Source: an uncultured Flammeovirgaceae bacterium
Lineage (GTDB): Bacteria > Bacteroidota > Bacteroidia > Cytophagales > Cyclobacteriaceae
Assembly (NCBI GenBank): GCA_937883755.1
Contig: CAKZYA010000006.1
Coordinates: forward strand, 62,001 to 126,000
Length of the DNA stretch: 64,000 bases
Direction: 5' to 3'
Under the pieces are notes generated by a model. The model was not told the DNA's origin, ran no database searches, and saw only the letters and a program-made list of their open reading frames with translations. This document shows, in pieces, positions 16,028 to 24,750 of the stretch (the first letter of the stretch is position 1; each line of letters opens with the position of its first letter). A program made the position numbers and the translations under genes.

Positions 16028-16909
16028 TCATCGGAAACGCTCATTGATTGCTTGGGCAAAACGGTAGGGCGATTTAGTATCGGTGCGAAAATACAACGAA
16101 GGTTCGATCAATTCTACTTCCATAAGCGCAAATTCGCCGGCTGGTAAACGAACCAGGTCAATTCGGGCGTAGAGTGGACTAAAGGGAATGGCCTTGTAAA
16201 CCTGCTGAGCGGTTTCTAGTAAATTAGTAGATGGCTGAGTTGCCTGGATCAGCCCACCATGCTCTTCCTGTACCCGAAAATCATTCGCTTTGGGAATTTT
16301 TACAATCGCATGGCTATACGATCCACCGAAGAAGAAAAGCGAGTATTCTCCTTCTTCCAAAATAGCCGGAATAAAAGGCTGCACCATAAACGAGCGTTGC
16401 TGAAAGGTTTGAGCTACGGTTTCCCAAACGGCCTCATCGGTTTCCTGGGTAAGCCAAAAGGTATCATCGGCATTCGCACTGACGGTTGGTTTGATAATCA
16501 GTTCGGTAGTATTCCAGCCTTGCCACCACTGTTTAATCGTACTACGATCAAAAGTTGTACCCCATTGCGTAGGCACAATACGAATTCCTTGCCTTTCCAG
16601 ATCATACAAATAAATTTTATCAATATTCCACCGTACCAAATCAAGGCTGTTTTCCATTGGGACACCAGAGGCTACTATATCTTTCAGAACCTTCAAGAAT
16701 TCTTGAGGTGCCTGCTGGTAGTCCCAAGGAGTACGGATGATTACCGCATCGTAGCGGTTCGCCGCCCGGTCACTCCAGTCAGTATCTATACTGCGCCAGG
16801 AAATAGGGTGTACTCGCCAGCCTAATTCGGCTAGCGGTTCGTAGGTAAGTGCATCGTCGCTCACGAAGCCTTCCAGGCTATCCATTGTAAGAAAGACACA
16901 GTTTTTCAT
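16028..16909 (-). CDS. ATP-grasp enzyme (RimK/DcsG-like ligase)
   Basis: 293 residues. Begins with a pre-ATP-grasp fold (KNCVFLTMDSLEGF, YDAVIIRTPWDYQQAP) and continues into an ATP-grasp core with ELIIKPTVSANADDTF (nucleotide-binding lysine strand), FMVQPFIPAILEEGEYSLFFF and the metal-binding end FALMEVELIEPSLYF. This arrangement is seen in small ATP-dependent ligases such as the cycloserine enzyme DcsG and in RimK-like proteins, which join a carboxylate to an amine using ATP. The substrates here are unknown. It starts 9 bp after the methyltransferase stop codon on the same strand, so the two are probably co-transcribed. Confidence 0.82.
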   Translation of the reverse strand: MKNCVFLTMDSLEGFVSDDALTYEPLAELGWRVHPISWRSIDTDWSDRAANRYDAVIIRTPWDYQQAPQEFLKVLKDIVASGVPMENSLDLVRWNIDKIYLYDLERQGIRIVPTQWGTTFDRSTIKQWWQGWNTTELIIKPTVSANADDTFWLTQETDEAVWETVAQTFQQRSFMVQPFIPAILEEGEYSLFFFGGSYSHAIVKIPKANDFRVQEEHGGLIQATQPSTNLLETAQQVYKAIPFSPLYARIDLVRLPAGEFALMEVELIEPSLYFRTDTKSPYRFAQAINERFR

Positions 16910-16918
16910 TAACCGAGT

Positions 16919-17947
16919 TTACAGCTTTTCTTTTAGGCTTTGAATAGCAGAAGATAAACGTTTTTCAGCGATGGCTACGTATTCGGTATTTTTCTCAAAA
17001 CCAATAAACCTCCGCTGGTGATTCACGCAAGCTACGCCCGTACTTCCACTACCCGTAAACGGATCGAGAACTATACTTTTTTTGTGAGTGACAAGTTTTG
17101 CCAAATGCGCCATTAGCTTCACAGGCTTCTTAGTCGGATGATGGTTGAAGTCATCCGCATGCTGACGAACTTTGGGAACTAGAAAGAATTTATCGTAACC
17201 GTCATCAAACGGATCAGTCCGTAGTACATTGCCAGTAACCCGACCTTTAGGATGTGGGTTATGACCTACTTTTCCTTCGCCCCTTTCATACGGGATTCGT
17301 GTATCTTCCAGATTCAGCGCACCAGTGCCATGCTTGAGAACATTTTGGGCTACGGTTACGCCGCTTGGTAGTGGTTTTCGCACCATAATAATGGGTTCGT
17401 AGCAGGGTTTAATTCCCATGCCCCAACCTTGATAGTTTTTGCCTTCTTCGCTCGCAGGTTCGTAGCGATATTTTCTTTCTTCTTCTTTGCGGTCAGTTGC
17501 GTAGCGGTCCGCCGCGCGGTAACTCTCAGCCCCTCCTTTTTTATAACCCTGTACGTAATTGTAAGTACCAGTTTTAGTACTTTCCACGTCTAATTCTTTA
17601 TCAATATCCAGTCCCACATCACGGCTTTTGGGCATACCATTTAGGAAGACCCACATTAATATATCTTTGATATGGAAGCCGGAATTTTCTAAATGCAGCA
17701 TTAAGTGGTGCATCAAACGGATGGAAGAGAATACCAAAGCATACCCCCCGGGCTTCAGTACCCGAAAACAATCTTTCCAGATCTGTTCATTCGGTAGAGC
17801 TTTATCCCACTTGTGCGCCTGAAAACCAATACCGTAGGGAGGGTCGGTAATCACTGCATCAATTGATTCGTTTTCAATTTCTGGTAATCCGTAGCAACTT
17901 TGGTTATGGATTTGGTAGAGATCGTTGTGGTTGGAATCATTTATCAT
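16919..17947 (-). CDS. Site-specific DNA methyltransferase (beta class, orphan)
   Basis: 342 residues. AVITDPPYGIGF (DPPY, residues 35-38) precedes the SAM-binding LDPFTGSGSTGVA (from 295), the motif order of beta-class amino-methyltransferases, which modify N6 of adenine or N4 of cytosine. KPVKLMAHLAKLV is the usual segment before motif I. DPPY rather than SPPY favours adenine methylation. The middle (residues 110-260) is probably the target-recognition region. No restriction endonuclease or specificity subunit lies beside it, so it looks solitary. A 12-bp hairpin ends two bases before the ATG. Confidence 0.88.
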   Translation of the reverse strand: MINDSNHNDLYQIHNQSCYGLPEIENESIDAVITDPPYGIGFQAHKWDKALPNEQIWKDCFRVLKPGGYALVFSSIRLMHHLMLHLENSGFHIKDILMWVFLNGMPKSRDVGLDIDKELDVESTKTGTYNYVQGYKKGGAESYRAADRYATDRKEEERKYRYEPASEEGKNYQGWGMGIKPCYEPIIMVRKPLPSGVTVAQNVLKHGTGALNLEDTRIPYERGEGKVGHNPHPKGRVTGNVLRTDPFDDGYDKFFLVPKVRQHADDFNHHPTKKPVKLMAHLAKLVTHKKSIVLDPFTGSGSTGVACVNHQRRFIGFEKNTEYVAIAEKRLSSAIQSLKEKL

Positions 17948-17949
17948 GA

Positions 17950-17978
17950 ACGGGCTATAGTTTTACACTATCGCCCGT
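17950..17978 (-). promoter_or_regulatory. Hairpin directly upstream of the methyltransferase start
   Basis: ACGGGCTATAGT (17950-17961) pairs with ACTATCGCCCGT (17967-17978) with one mismatch and a 5-nt loop. On the coding strand the stem ends two bases before the ATG, so folding in mRNA would cover the ribosome entry site. It could also stop transcription from the GNAT gene upstream, but there is no T-tract. Confidence 0.55.
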
Positions 17979-18009
17979 AATTTACGCTATTTATTGCTAC
18001 CAGGCAGCG

Positions 18010-18504
18010 TTAGTTCAATTTCTTCCAGAAGACCACTTTATCTTCGCCCTCCTGATAAAAATCGCGAATAACGGCTTCTCGAGCATAACCGCACTTATCG
18101 TAAAACTCTCGAGTAAGCTCAAACTCCGGTAAGCCAGAAGTCTCTACAATCAGCACTCGGTGTCCTGCCTCCCGGAGTAGTTTTTCAATATAGCTCATTA
18201 TTTTGGCACCAATGCCGTTACCCTGATATTCTTTACGAACGGCAATTAAATACAGATTGTAAGTCCCTTCGGTCATTTTTTCGGGAGCGCAATAGGCTAT
18301 GGCCACTGGGATGCCTTCTTCATCTTTCGTCAGCCAAATATCTTCTGATGATGGGTTATTAAAGTAGTCAGCGATCATCTCATCCAATAGTTCCGAGGGA
18401 AATAGTTCGCTTGAGTCTATTACTGCCTTTAAATCTTGTACGTCGATTGGGCTAACTTTTCTAATGGTTGAGCTCATTTGGAGTAAGTATTTTTGTTCGT
18501 ACAA
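18010..18504 (-). CDS. GNAT-family N-acetyltransferase
   Basis: 164 residues with the GNAT fold: LYLIAVRKEYQGNGIGAKIM is motif A with the acetyl-CoA pyrophosphate-binding Q/RxxGxG/A loop, and FYDKCGYAREAVIRDFYQEGEDKVVFWKKL is the typical C-terminal end. It transfers an acetyl group to an unknown amine. The first nine residues are unlike the family, and the ATG at 18477 (MSSTIRKVSPID) is an equally good start. Lies between the methyltransferase and an AraC-type regulator on the same strand. Confidence 0.87.
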   Translation of the reverse strand: MYEQKYLLQMSSTIRKVSPIDVQDLKAVIDSSELFPSELLDEMIADYFNNPSSEDIWLTKDEEGIPVAIAYCAPEKMTEGTYNLYLIAVRKEYQGNGIGAKIMSYIEKLLREAGHRVLIVETSGLPEFELTREFYDKCGYAREAVIRDFYQEGEDKVVFWKKLN

Positions 18505-18524
18505 AGTTCTTACTTTCCACTCAA

Positions 18525-19244
18525 CTACTCTTGTAACGTTCTGCTATTGTACACCTCCGATGGGCTGATGCCTAACCGCTCTTTGAAAGTTTTACTAAAA
18601 TGGGCTTGGTCGTAAAATCCGCAGCTTAGTGATGCTGAAAAAAGGCTATCGTGATTTTCTAGCACTAATGCTATGGTCTTCTTCAATCGGCACCACGCCC
18701 GATATTTTTTGAGCGAAATGCCTACGTTTTCTTTAAACAAATGGGATAGCCTGCTTTCGGAAAGATGAGTTTTATCTTGTAAAACCTTGATCATTGAATT
18801 GTATTCTATATCTTGGTTCTCCAGAAAATCTAAGCATACATTAACTCGTTCGTCATAGGTTTTGGTAGCGTTAACCTGACGAGCAGCCTGCTCCAAGTAT
18901 TCTAGTAATGCTAATCTATCATTGGCTGAGTTTTCAATATATACTCCATTCTTAATGCTGATTTTATATTGAGCTAAAGCTGCTTTTATCCACGAATCCT
19001 GGTGTTCAACCATCAATAATCTTAACTGACATCCATCGGCCAAAACTTTGTGTGGAACATTAGTATCAATTACTGCGAAAGTGATATCAGCGTGATTTGA
19101 GTCAGACGTCAAAGTTGAAAAACTGCCTTCAGTGGCTACGATAATCTCAACAGCGGGGTGAGAATGTAATGCGGCATTGAAGTTGGTAATCTCAAAGCTA
19201 TAGATACCTTGATGGGTGTCAAACTCTCGGACAGTCATTATCAA
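18525..19244 (-). CDS. AraC-family transcriptional regulator
   Basis: 239 residues. An N-terminal cupin-like domain (HSHPAVEIIVATEGSF, IDTNVPHKV) is followed by a two-helix-turn-helix AraC domain (HLSESRLSHLFKENVGISLKKY and CGFYDQAHFSKTFKERLGISPSE). Binds DNA and probably a small ligand; the regulated gene is not evident. The GNAT gene begins 20 bp downstream, so it may be in the same transcript. The regulator sits immediately upstream of the segment that separates trpB from trpA. Confidence 0.87.
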   Translation of the reverse strand: MIMTVREFDTHQGIYSFEITNFNAALHSHPAVEIIVATEGSFSTLTSDSNHADITFAVIDTNVPHKVLADGCQLRLLMVEHQDSWIKAALAQYKISIKNGVYIENSANDRLALLEYLEQAARQVNATKTYDERVNVCLDFLENQDIEYNSMIKVLQDKTHLSESRLSHLFKENVGISLKKYRAWCRLKKTIALVLENHDSLFSASLSCGFYDQAHFSKTFKERLGISPSEVYNSRTLQE

Positions 19245-19277
19245 TTATTCTCCTTCACCTGTCCATTGTTATACTAA

Positions 19278-20486
19278 CTAATATTTTCCCCATTTAATGT
19301 AGGTCTCCAGGTCTTTATCGCCCCGGCCTGACAAATTGATAATAACCACATCACTAGGTTTTAGCTCCATTTGCGCGAGAACACTAATGGCATGAGCGGT
19401 CTCAATGGCGGGAATAATACCTTCCAGTCGGCTAAGTTGGATTCCGGCCTGCATAGCTTCATCGTCAGTTACATTGTAGAATTTAGCTCTTCCGCTATCG
19501 AACAGATGAGCATGCAGCGGACCGATGCCCGGATAATCTAGTCCGGCAGAAATAGAGTGAGGCTCTACTACTTGACCGTCTTCGGTTTGCATTACTAACG
19601 AGCGACTGCCGTGCAAAATACCGGCTTTACCTAGAGCAGTGGTAGCGGCTGATCTTCCTGAAGCAACTCCCAACCCACCCGCTTCTACGGCAATCAATTC
19701 AACGTTGGATCGATTTAAATAATGGTAATAAGCTCCAGCGGCATTGCTGCCTCCGCCTACGCAGGCTACTACGTAATCTGGGTCTTCTGAACCAATTTTT
19801 TCTTTGAGCTGCCATTTGGTTTCCTCACTAATCACTGACTGAAAACGGGCGACCATATCAGGGTAAGGGTGAGGTCCAACGACTGAACCAATGATGTAAT
19901 GACTATCAATTGGATTGTTAATCCAGTGACGCATGGCTTCGTTCGTAGCATCTTTCAGGGTTTTGCTACCGCTGTGGGCAGGAACCACTTCGGCACCTAG
20001 AATTCGCATTCGCTCTACGTTAGGCTTTTGGCGCTCGGTGTCCAGTGCGCCCATAAACACTTTACACTCCATCCCCATCAGGGCACAGACGGTAGCCGTA
20101 GCTACGCCGTGCTGTCCGGCTCCGGTTTCGGCGATGATGTATTTCTTATTCAGTCGCTTGGCTAAAAGGATTTGTCCAATAGTATTGTTTACTTTATGTG
20201 CTCCGGTATGGCATAAGTCCTCCCGTTTCAGGTAGATATTCGCCCCGTACTCTTGCGAAAGTCGTTCGGCAAAGTAAAGCGGAGTAGGACGACCGACGTA
20301 ATCTTTCAGCAATTGCTGAAATTCTTCTTGAAAGTCTTCTTCTCGTGTAATCGCAAGATAATTCTCCCGTAGCTCTTCAATATTAGGGTGGAGCATTTCG
20401 GGGATAAACGCCCCGCCAAACTGCCCGTAGTAGCCGTTGTTGTTTACCTGAAACGATACTTGCGGTTTTTCTTGTACCTCGTTCAT
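19278..20486 (-). CDS. trpB: Tryptophan synthase beta subunit
   Basis: 402 residues, canonical TrpB length. The PLP lysine lies in [14 protein letters not shown], the substrate loop is ETGAGQHG, and the phosphate-binding loop is [25 protein letters not shown] is near the C-terminus. It joins indole and serine to make tryptophan in the cytoplasm, normally in an alpha-2 beta-2 complex with TrpA. Here it is the first gene of a minus-strand run (trpB, AraC, GNAT, methyltransferase, ATP-grasp, hypothetical, trpA). No other trp gene is present. Confidence 0.97.
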   Translation of the reverse strand: MNEVQEKPQVSFQVNNNGYYGQFGGAFIPEMLHPNIEELRENYLAITREEDFQEEFQQLLKDYVGRPTPLYFAERLSQEYGANIYLKREDLCHTGAHKVNNTIGQILLAKRLNKKYIIAETGAGQHGVATATVCALMGMECKVFMGALDTERQKPNVERMRILGAEVVPAHSGSKTLKDATNEAMRHWINNPIDSHYIIGSVVGPHPYPDMVARFQSVISEETKWQLKEKIGSEDPDYVVACVGGGSNAAGAYYHYLNRSNVELIAVEAGGLGVASGRSAATTALGKAGILHGSRSLVMQTEDGQVVEPHSISAGLDYPGIGPLHAHLFDSGRAKFYNVTDDEAMQAGIQLSRLEGIIPAIETAHAISVLAQMELKPSDVVIINLSGRGDKDLETYIKWGKY

Positions 20487-20520
20487 AAGTCCTCTGAATT
20501 AAGACTGAAAATTACAAAAT

Positions 20521-20560
20521 ATAGTTGAAAGGTGATAGCGGATAATTGATAGCGAATAAC
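20521..20560 (-). repeat. TATCAATTTTCAA leader repeat, copy 3 (trpB)
   Basis: On the minus strand this reads GTTATTCGCTATCAATTATC then CGCTATCACCTTTCAACTAT, ending 34 bp before the trpB ATG. It contains two tandem versions of the CGCTATCAnnTATC unit. Confidence 0.5.
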
Positions 20561-20591
20561 AAAGAAGGGCAGTTCTACAACTTTTTATCCA

Positions 20592-20621
20592 ACTGCGGAC
20601 TACTGACTGTCGACTGTGGAC
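20592..20621. repeat. GACT-rich short tandem repeat
   Basis: The sequence contains GCGGACTACTGACTG, then TCGACTGTGGACTAG: four imperfect GACT(A/G)-type units with internal dyad symmetry (GTCGAC). It lies in the divergent spacer between trpB and the DUF819 gene, next to the TATCAA-type repeat. Role unknown; probably another dispersed micro-repeat. Confidence 0.4.
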
Positions 20622-20666
20622 TAGATTTTCAAAGTTTTCCCTATTTTGCGGTTTGAGTTTTTACTG

Positions 20667-21821
20667 ATGCCCGACCAACCTTTGTATGTGTTAGCGATGC
20701 TTTGCTTGAGTGTGCTCATTTGTGAGTGGCTGGTTCGCACTACGTTTCTTAAGCATCTGAGTACAGCCTTGCTGGTCATTCTGTTTGTGGCTTTACTGGC
20801 AAATTTGGGCATTATGCCTTCAGCTTCGCAGGGTTCACCCGTTTACTCCGGCATTTTCACTTACGTTGCCCCACTATCTATTTTCTTTTTGCTGCTGGAC
20901 GTCAATTTGGAAAGTATCAAAAGGGCGGGAGCACCGATGCTGATTTTGTTTGGAGTAGGTATTGTCGGCACAGTGCTGGGAGTGCTGGCTGGAATGTATC
21001 TAATTGGTGGGGGCGAGCAGTTTGGCGAACTATATCCAGCCATTAGTGGGATGTTTGTCGGTACGTACACCGGGGGTAGTGTCAATTTTAACGCCATTGC
21101 TATTCACTACAATGTGATGGAGGAAGGAGTGTTGTACGCTGGAATGGCAGCGGTTGATAATATCATTACTGCGTTGTGGATGGTGGTTACCCTACTGGTA
21201 CCGACGTTGTTCCGCAAGAAGGCTAATCGCCCCGTGACGAATATTACCGATCAGGCTACTAAAACCATTCCTCCCGAACGGGAGAAGGAAACGATTGGTA
21301 TCATCTCACTGAGCATTTTGCTGAGTCTAGGCTTTTTCAGCTTACTAATTTCCAATCTATTAGCTGAATGGTTGGCAACGCTGGGAATTGTAATTCCCTC
21401 CATTCTTATTCTAACGACTATTGCCTTGCTGTTAGCACAGATTCCGGCATTACACCAATTACCGGGCGGACATTTACTGGGTTTGTTTAGTGTTTACTTG
21501 TTTCTCGCGGTAATTGGGGCATACTGTGAGTTTGCTGCGCTCAGTCAAATTGGTGATTTGGCATGGCGGTTGTTAGTACTGGTAGTCACCATCGTACTGA
21601 TTCACGGGCTTTTCACATTCGGGGCAGCCGCTATCGGGAAGTTAGATTGGGATGTGGCCGCTGTTGCCTCCCAGGCCAATATCGGTGGCTCTTCATCAGC
21701 CCTAGCCCTAGCTAAAAGCCTAAACCGAATGGATTTATACCTACCAGGAATTCTGGTTGGTGCCTTAGGCAATGGGGTCGGTACATATTTAGGGTTTTTA
21801 ATTGCTGGGTGGTTGGCGTAG
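20667..21821 (+). CDS. DUF819-family membrane protein
   Basis: About 384 residues with ten or so membrane helices, matching the DUF819 (YjcL-type) family. Family-typical segments include AISGMFVGTYTGGSVNFNAIA and, in the second half, AAVASQANIGGSSSALALAKS. The two halves look like related inverted modules, as in secondary transporters. Function of the family is not established. The track begins at a TTG (20646); I prefer the ATG at 20667 (MPDQPLYVLAML), which leads straight into the first helix. Divergent from trpB. Confidence 0.85.
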   Translation: MPDQPLYVLAMLCLSVLICEWLVRTTFLKHLSTALLVILFVALLANLGIMPSASQGSPVYSGIFTYVAPLSIFFLLLDVNLESIKRAGAPMLILFGVGIVGTVLGVLAGMYLIGGGEQFGELYPAISGMFVGTYTGGSVNFNAIAIHYNVMEEGVLYAGMAAVDNIITALWMVVTLLVPTLFRKKANRPVTNITDQATKTIPPEREKETIGIISLSILLSLGFFSLLISNLLAEWLATLGIVIPSILILTTIALLLAQIPALHQLPGGHLLGLFSVYLFLAVIGAYCEFAALSQIGDLAWRLLVLVVTIVLIHGLFTFGAAAIGKLDWDVAAVASQANIGGSSSALALAKSLNRMDLYLPGILVGALGNGVGTYLGFLIAGWLA

Positions 21822-21838
21822 GTATAAATCCCCCTTAA

Positions 21839-22021
21839 CCCCTTGAGGAAAGCAGAGCTGTTGTATTCCAAAATACATTACGAGATACTGTACCCATCGT
21901 CAACGCTGTAATTTCACATAAGATTGCTACTTACTCTACTAATGGTAATGGTGGTGTCCGGAAAGGTCACTACTATTTATCGATGAAGATGAAAAAGAGG
22001 AGCTATGTTCCAGTTCATTAG
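21839..22021 (+). pseudogene. Possible coding remnant without start codon
   Basis: Between DUF819 and ogt one plus-strand frame stays open for 60 codons and reads like protein (ESRAVVFQNTLRDTVPIV, then HKIATYSTNGNGGVRKGHYY). There is no ATG at its head and a stop immediately upstream. An open stretch of this length is not rare by chance, so this is only a suggestion that the tail of a lost gene remains here. Confidence 0.25.
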
Positions 22022-22031
22022 GTATAGACAC

Positions 22032-22535
22032 CTAAAACAAACTCAGCACCCCGTGGGCGATGCGCTTTTCGTGGTCGAGTAGCCACTTTTTACGCCACAT
22101 GCCACCATTGTAGCCCGTTAGGTTGCCACTTGCCCCGATGATGCGGTGGCAGGGGACAATAATCGCAATCCGGTTTTTGCCATTCGCCAAACCCACTGCT
22201 CGGCTGCTTTTGGCGTTACCAATCTGTCGGGCCAAGTCAGCATAGGTATTCGTCTGACCGAACGGAATCTTTAATAGTCCTTGCCAGACGGTTTGTTGAA
22301 AAGGAGTACCTTCCTGCTGGAATTGTAATCCAAACGTTCGGCGCCATCCGGCAAAGTATTCATCTAAGTGCGTAGCACATCGTCGGAGTAAAGCTGGGGC
22401 ATCATCGGCATTCACCGCTTCTTCTTCTAATTCCTGGTGCAAATCAGCGTAGCGCACCCCGGTAAGGAAGGACTCATTTCCGCTGATGAGTAAATCACCT
22501 AAGGGGGAAGGATGCACGATGGTGAAGGTATGCAT
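22032..22535 (-). CDS. ogt: Methylated-DNA-protein cysteine methyltransferase
   Basis: 167 residues, the usual size of Ogt-type repair proteins. AIIVPCHRIIGASG holds the acceptor cysteine in the invariant PCHR motif. AVGLANGKNRIA and LTGYNGGMWRKKWLLDHEK are the flanking conserved parts, and the helix-turn-helix RAVGLAN region enters the minor groove. It removes alkyl groups from O6-methylguanine in a one-way reaction. It lies 5 bp downstream of a sugar-isomerase-like gene on the same strand, a chance operon partner as far as can be seen. Confidence 0.93.
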   Translation of the reverse strand: MHTFTIVHPSPLGDLLISGNESFLTGVRYADLHQELEEEAVNADDAPALLRRCATHLDEYFAGWRRTFGLQFQQEGTPFQQTVWQGLLKIPFGQTNTYADLARQIGNAKSSRAVGLANGKNRIAIIVPCHRIIGASGNLTGYNGGMWRKKWLLDHEKRIAHGVLSLF

Positions 22536-22540
22536 GGCAT

Positions 22541-23359
22541 CTATACATGCTTACGGTAAGCTTCAATAATCTGGTTGAGAAACTCAGCTTGATCCATGCT
22601 CCAGTAGCGGTTAGAAAAAATTTCTACTTCAATCATCCCCTTAAACCCAGCTTCTTCCACCCATTCCCGAATCTGAGGCACATTGATGCAGCCTTCGCCC
22701 ATTAGTCCTCGGTCGAGTAGGAAATCTTCGGTAGGTACCCGCCAGTCGCACACGTGGAAAGCTGAGAGGTTACCGTTGCGCCCGCAGCGCATAATTTCGG
22801 ATTGTAAATTATCGTCCCACCAGAGGTGATATACGTCAGCAGCAATGCCTACCCAGGGGGAATCGATGGATTCCGCCATATCGTTGGCCTGCCCCAGCGT
22901 ATTCACTGCTGAGCGGGTATCGGCGTACATGGGGTGCAGCGGTTCAATGGTTACTTGCACCTGATTAGCTTCGGCGTGGGGCAAAATAGCTTCTATCCCT
23001 TCCTGAATCTGCTGTCGTGAAGTAGTTAACGGCTGGCTGGGTTCAGCCCCGCAGACTAGCACTACCATTGGTGCGCCTAATTCAGCCGCCTCGTCAATTG
23101 CTCGCTTATTATCATCAATAGTGGCCTGTCGTTTCTCAGCACTGCTAGCCGGAAAAAATCCGCCTCGGCACAGCGATACTATGCTCAACGCATGATTGCG
23201 CAGGCGGTCACCCGTTTGAGCAATATTTCTTCCTTCTAAAGCATCGCGCCATACGGTAATACCTTTCACACCCGCTTCGGCAAAGCGTTCGGATGATTCT
23301 TCAATACTCCAGGGCTTGGTAGTGATGGTATGGATGCAGAGTTGAGACAGGTCTTCCAA
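22541..23359 (-). CDS. Sugar phosphate isomerase/epimerase-like TIM-barrel protein
   Basis: 272 residues of the AP endonuclease 2 / xylose isomerase-like barrel family. QVTIEPLHPMYADTRSAV, VGIAADVYHLWWDDN, FHVCDWRVPTEDF and GMIEVEIFSNRYW bring in turn the Glu, Asp-His, His and Glu residues that bind the divalent metal in this family. Such enzymes isomerise or epimerise sugars or cyclitols; the exact substrate is unknown. No signal peptide, so cytoplasmic. Probably co-transcribed with ogt. Confidence 0.83.
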   Translation of the reverse strand: MEDLSQLCIHTITTKPWSIEESSERFAEAGVKGITVWRDALEGRNIAQTGDRLRNHALSIVSLCRGGFFPASSAEKRQATIDDNKRAIDEAAELGAPMVVLVCGAEPSQPLTTSRQQIQEGIEAILPHAEANQVQVTIEPLHPMYADTRSAVNTLGQANDMAESIDSPWVGIAADVYHLWWDDNLQSEIMRCGRNGNLSAFHVCDWRVPTEDFLLDRGLMGEGCINVPQIREWVEEAGFKGMIEVEIFSNRYWSMDQAEFLNQIIEAYRKHV

Positions 23360-23445
23360 TGTAGTACTAGTTTAATCGGTGAATAGCGATTAAAATTACA
23401 AAAGGAATTTACTTACTCTAGCATTCTACTAGGTTTTCTCAACGT

Positions 23446-24552
23446 TTACCCAGTGATAGAAAAGGCATGAGCCGGAATTTCTCCTAGATTCTTCATCATA
23501 TTAACGTGAGAAACCAGTGCATCCCGAAAGCGCGTCTTTTCATAATAGGGCAATTGAAACTCTTTAGCTGTCTGCTCCACAATGGGAGAAATAGCTTCGT
23601 AGTGGATATGGCAGATATTTGGAAACAGATGATGCTCTACCTGAAAGTTAAGTCCTCCTACATACCAATTTAACAAGCGGTTACTACGAGCAAAGTTGGC
23701 CGTCGTTTCTAACTGGTGAATAGCCCAGGCATTTTCAATATTACCTTCTTCATTAGGTAGCGGCTGCTCTACATCCTCTACGATATGCGCCAGCTGAAAC
23801 ACTAGAGTAAGTATGTACCCCGCAGTGAAGTGCATAGCTAAAAGTCCGATTATTACTTGCCACCATAATAAGGGAGTGATTAGTATTGGAAGAGCAATTG
23901 TAAAGAAGAGATACAACACCTTCGTAAAAATAAGTTTCGTCAGTTCGCTAGAGAACTTTGTTTTTTGCCGCTCTACCATCCCAGTTCGATGATAGTTGAG
24001 TAGCTTAATCAAGTCGCTGATGATGAAAAACAGGGTATTGAACCCGTACAAGAAGAATACATATACGTACTGGTAGCGGTGTATCCACTGGAGGGGCGCG
24101 TGCTTTGATAGGCGAATAACCAATTTAGTTCGGATGTCGTCATCTAGCCCATGAATATTGGTGTAAGTATGGTGTAGTACATTATGCTGTATTTTCCAGA
24201 CGACTGGGTTAGCCCCAATAAAATAGGTGAGATAGCCTACCCAGCGATTAACGGTAGCGTTACGGGAATAAGAACCGTGCAGGGCATCATGCATAACTGA
24301 CATACCAATACCGGCCATTGCTACTCCCATAACAACTGCTAATGGCAAAAGCCACCAGGCATTGACCGATAAGGTAAGTATGGCTGCATAAGAGCCGAGG
24401 TAGAGCGTTGTGAGAATAATGGTTTTTGCTACCATTCTCCGGTTGCCATAATGAGAGATTTCCTTGTCTTTAAAATACTGATTGACGCGTTTGCGCAGCG
24501 TCGGAAAAAAGGTTGATCGATCAGCATCGACAAACCGTACTTGGTAGTTCAT
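23446..24552 (-). CDS. Membrane fatty-acid desaturase (linoleoyl-CoA desaturase-like)
   Basis: 368 residues with four or more membrane helices and the three histidine boxes of acyl-lipid/acyl-CoA desaturases: MHDALHGS, HNVLHHTYTN and NFQVEHHLFPNICH. Gln at the start of the last box (QVEHH) is the front-end desaturase variant. The enzyme inserts a double bond into a fatty acyl chain at the inner membrane using a di-iron centre. There is no fused cytochrome b5 domain, so an external electron donor is required. Monocistronic as far as can be seen. Confidence 0.9.
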   Translation of the reverse strand: MNYQVRFVDADRSTFFPTLRKRVNQYFKDKEISHYGNRRMVAKTIILTTLYLGSYAAILTLSVNAWWLLPLAVVMGVAMAGIGMSVMHDALHGSYSRNATVNRWVGYLTYFIGANPVVWKIQHNVLHHTYTNIHGLDDDIRTKLVIRLSKHAPLQWIHRYQYVYVFFLYGFNTLFFIISDLIKLLNYHRTGMVERQKTKFSSELTKLIFTKVLYLFFTIALPILITPLLWWQVIIGLLAMHFTAGYILTLVFQLAHIVEDVEQPLPNEEGNIENAWAIHQLETTANFARSNRLLNWYVGGLNFQVEHHLFPNICHIHYEAISPIVEQTAKEFQLPYYEKTRFRDALVSHVNMMKNLGEIPAHAFSITG

Positions 24553-24750
24553 ACAACTGGTTTAAAGAGCGAAAATGATACGCTGCTCAGTCAAGAAAGA
24601 TGAGCCAAACGAGAGGGAGTGAGATAACACCGTCTGGTGGGGCAATGATCCTTAGTGTCTGTATGCCACGCTAATTTAATTCCCCTCTACTACATATTGT
24701 TTTAAGAGAATGTTCAAGGGAAAGGCAAAATAGAATAAATTTCCCGCTAA

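Noticed and set aside
16259-16825. 188-aa plus-strand ORF opposite the ATP-grasp gene
   Set aside because: Lies entirely antisense to a gene with clear ATP-grasp motifs; its own translation shows no family features.
22016-22033. TTAGGT-N6-ACCTAA as a terminator for ogt
   Set aside because: The stem is only six pairs with no T-tract and overlaps the end of ogt; too weak to list.
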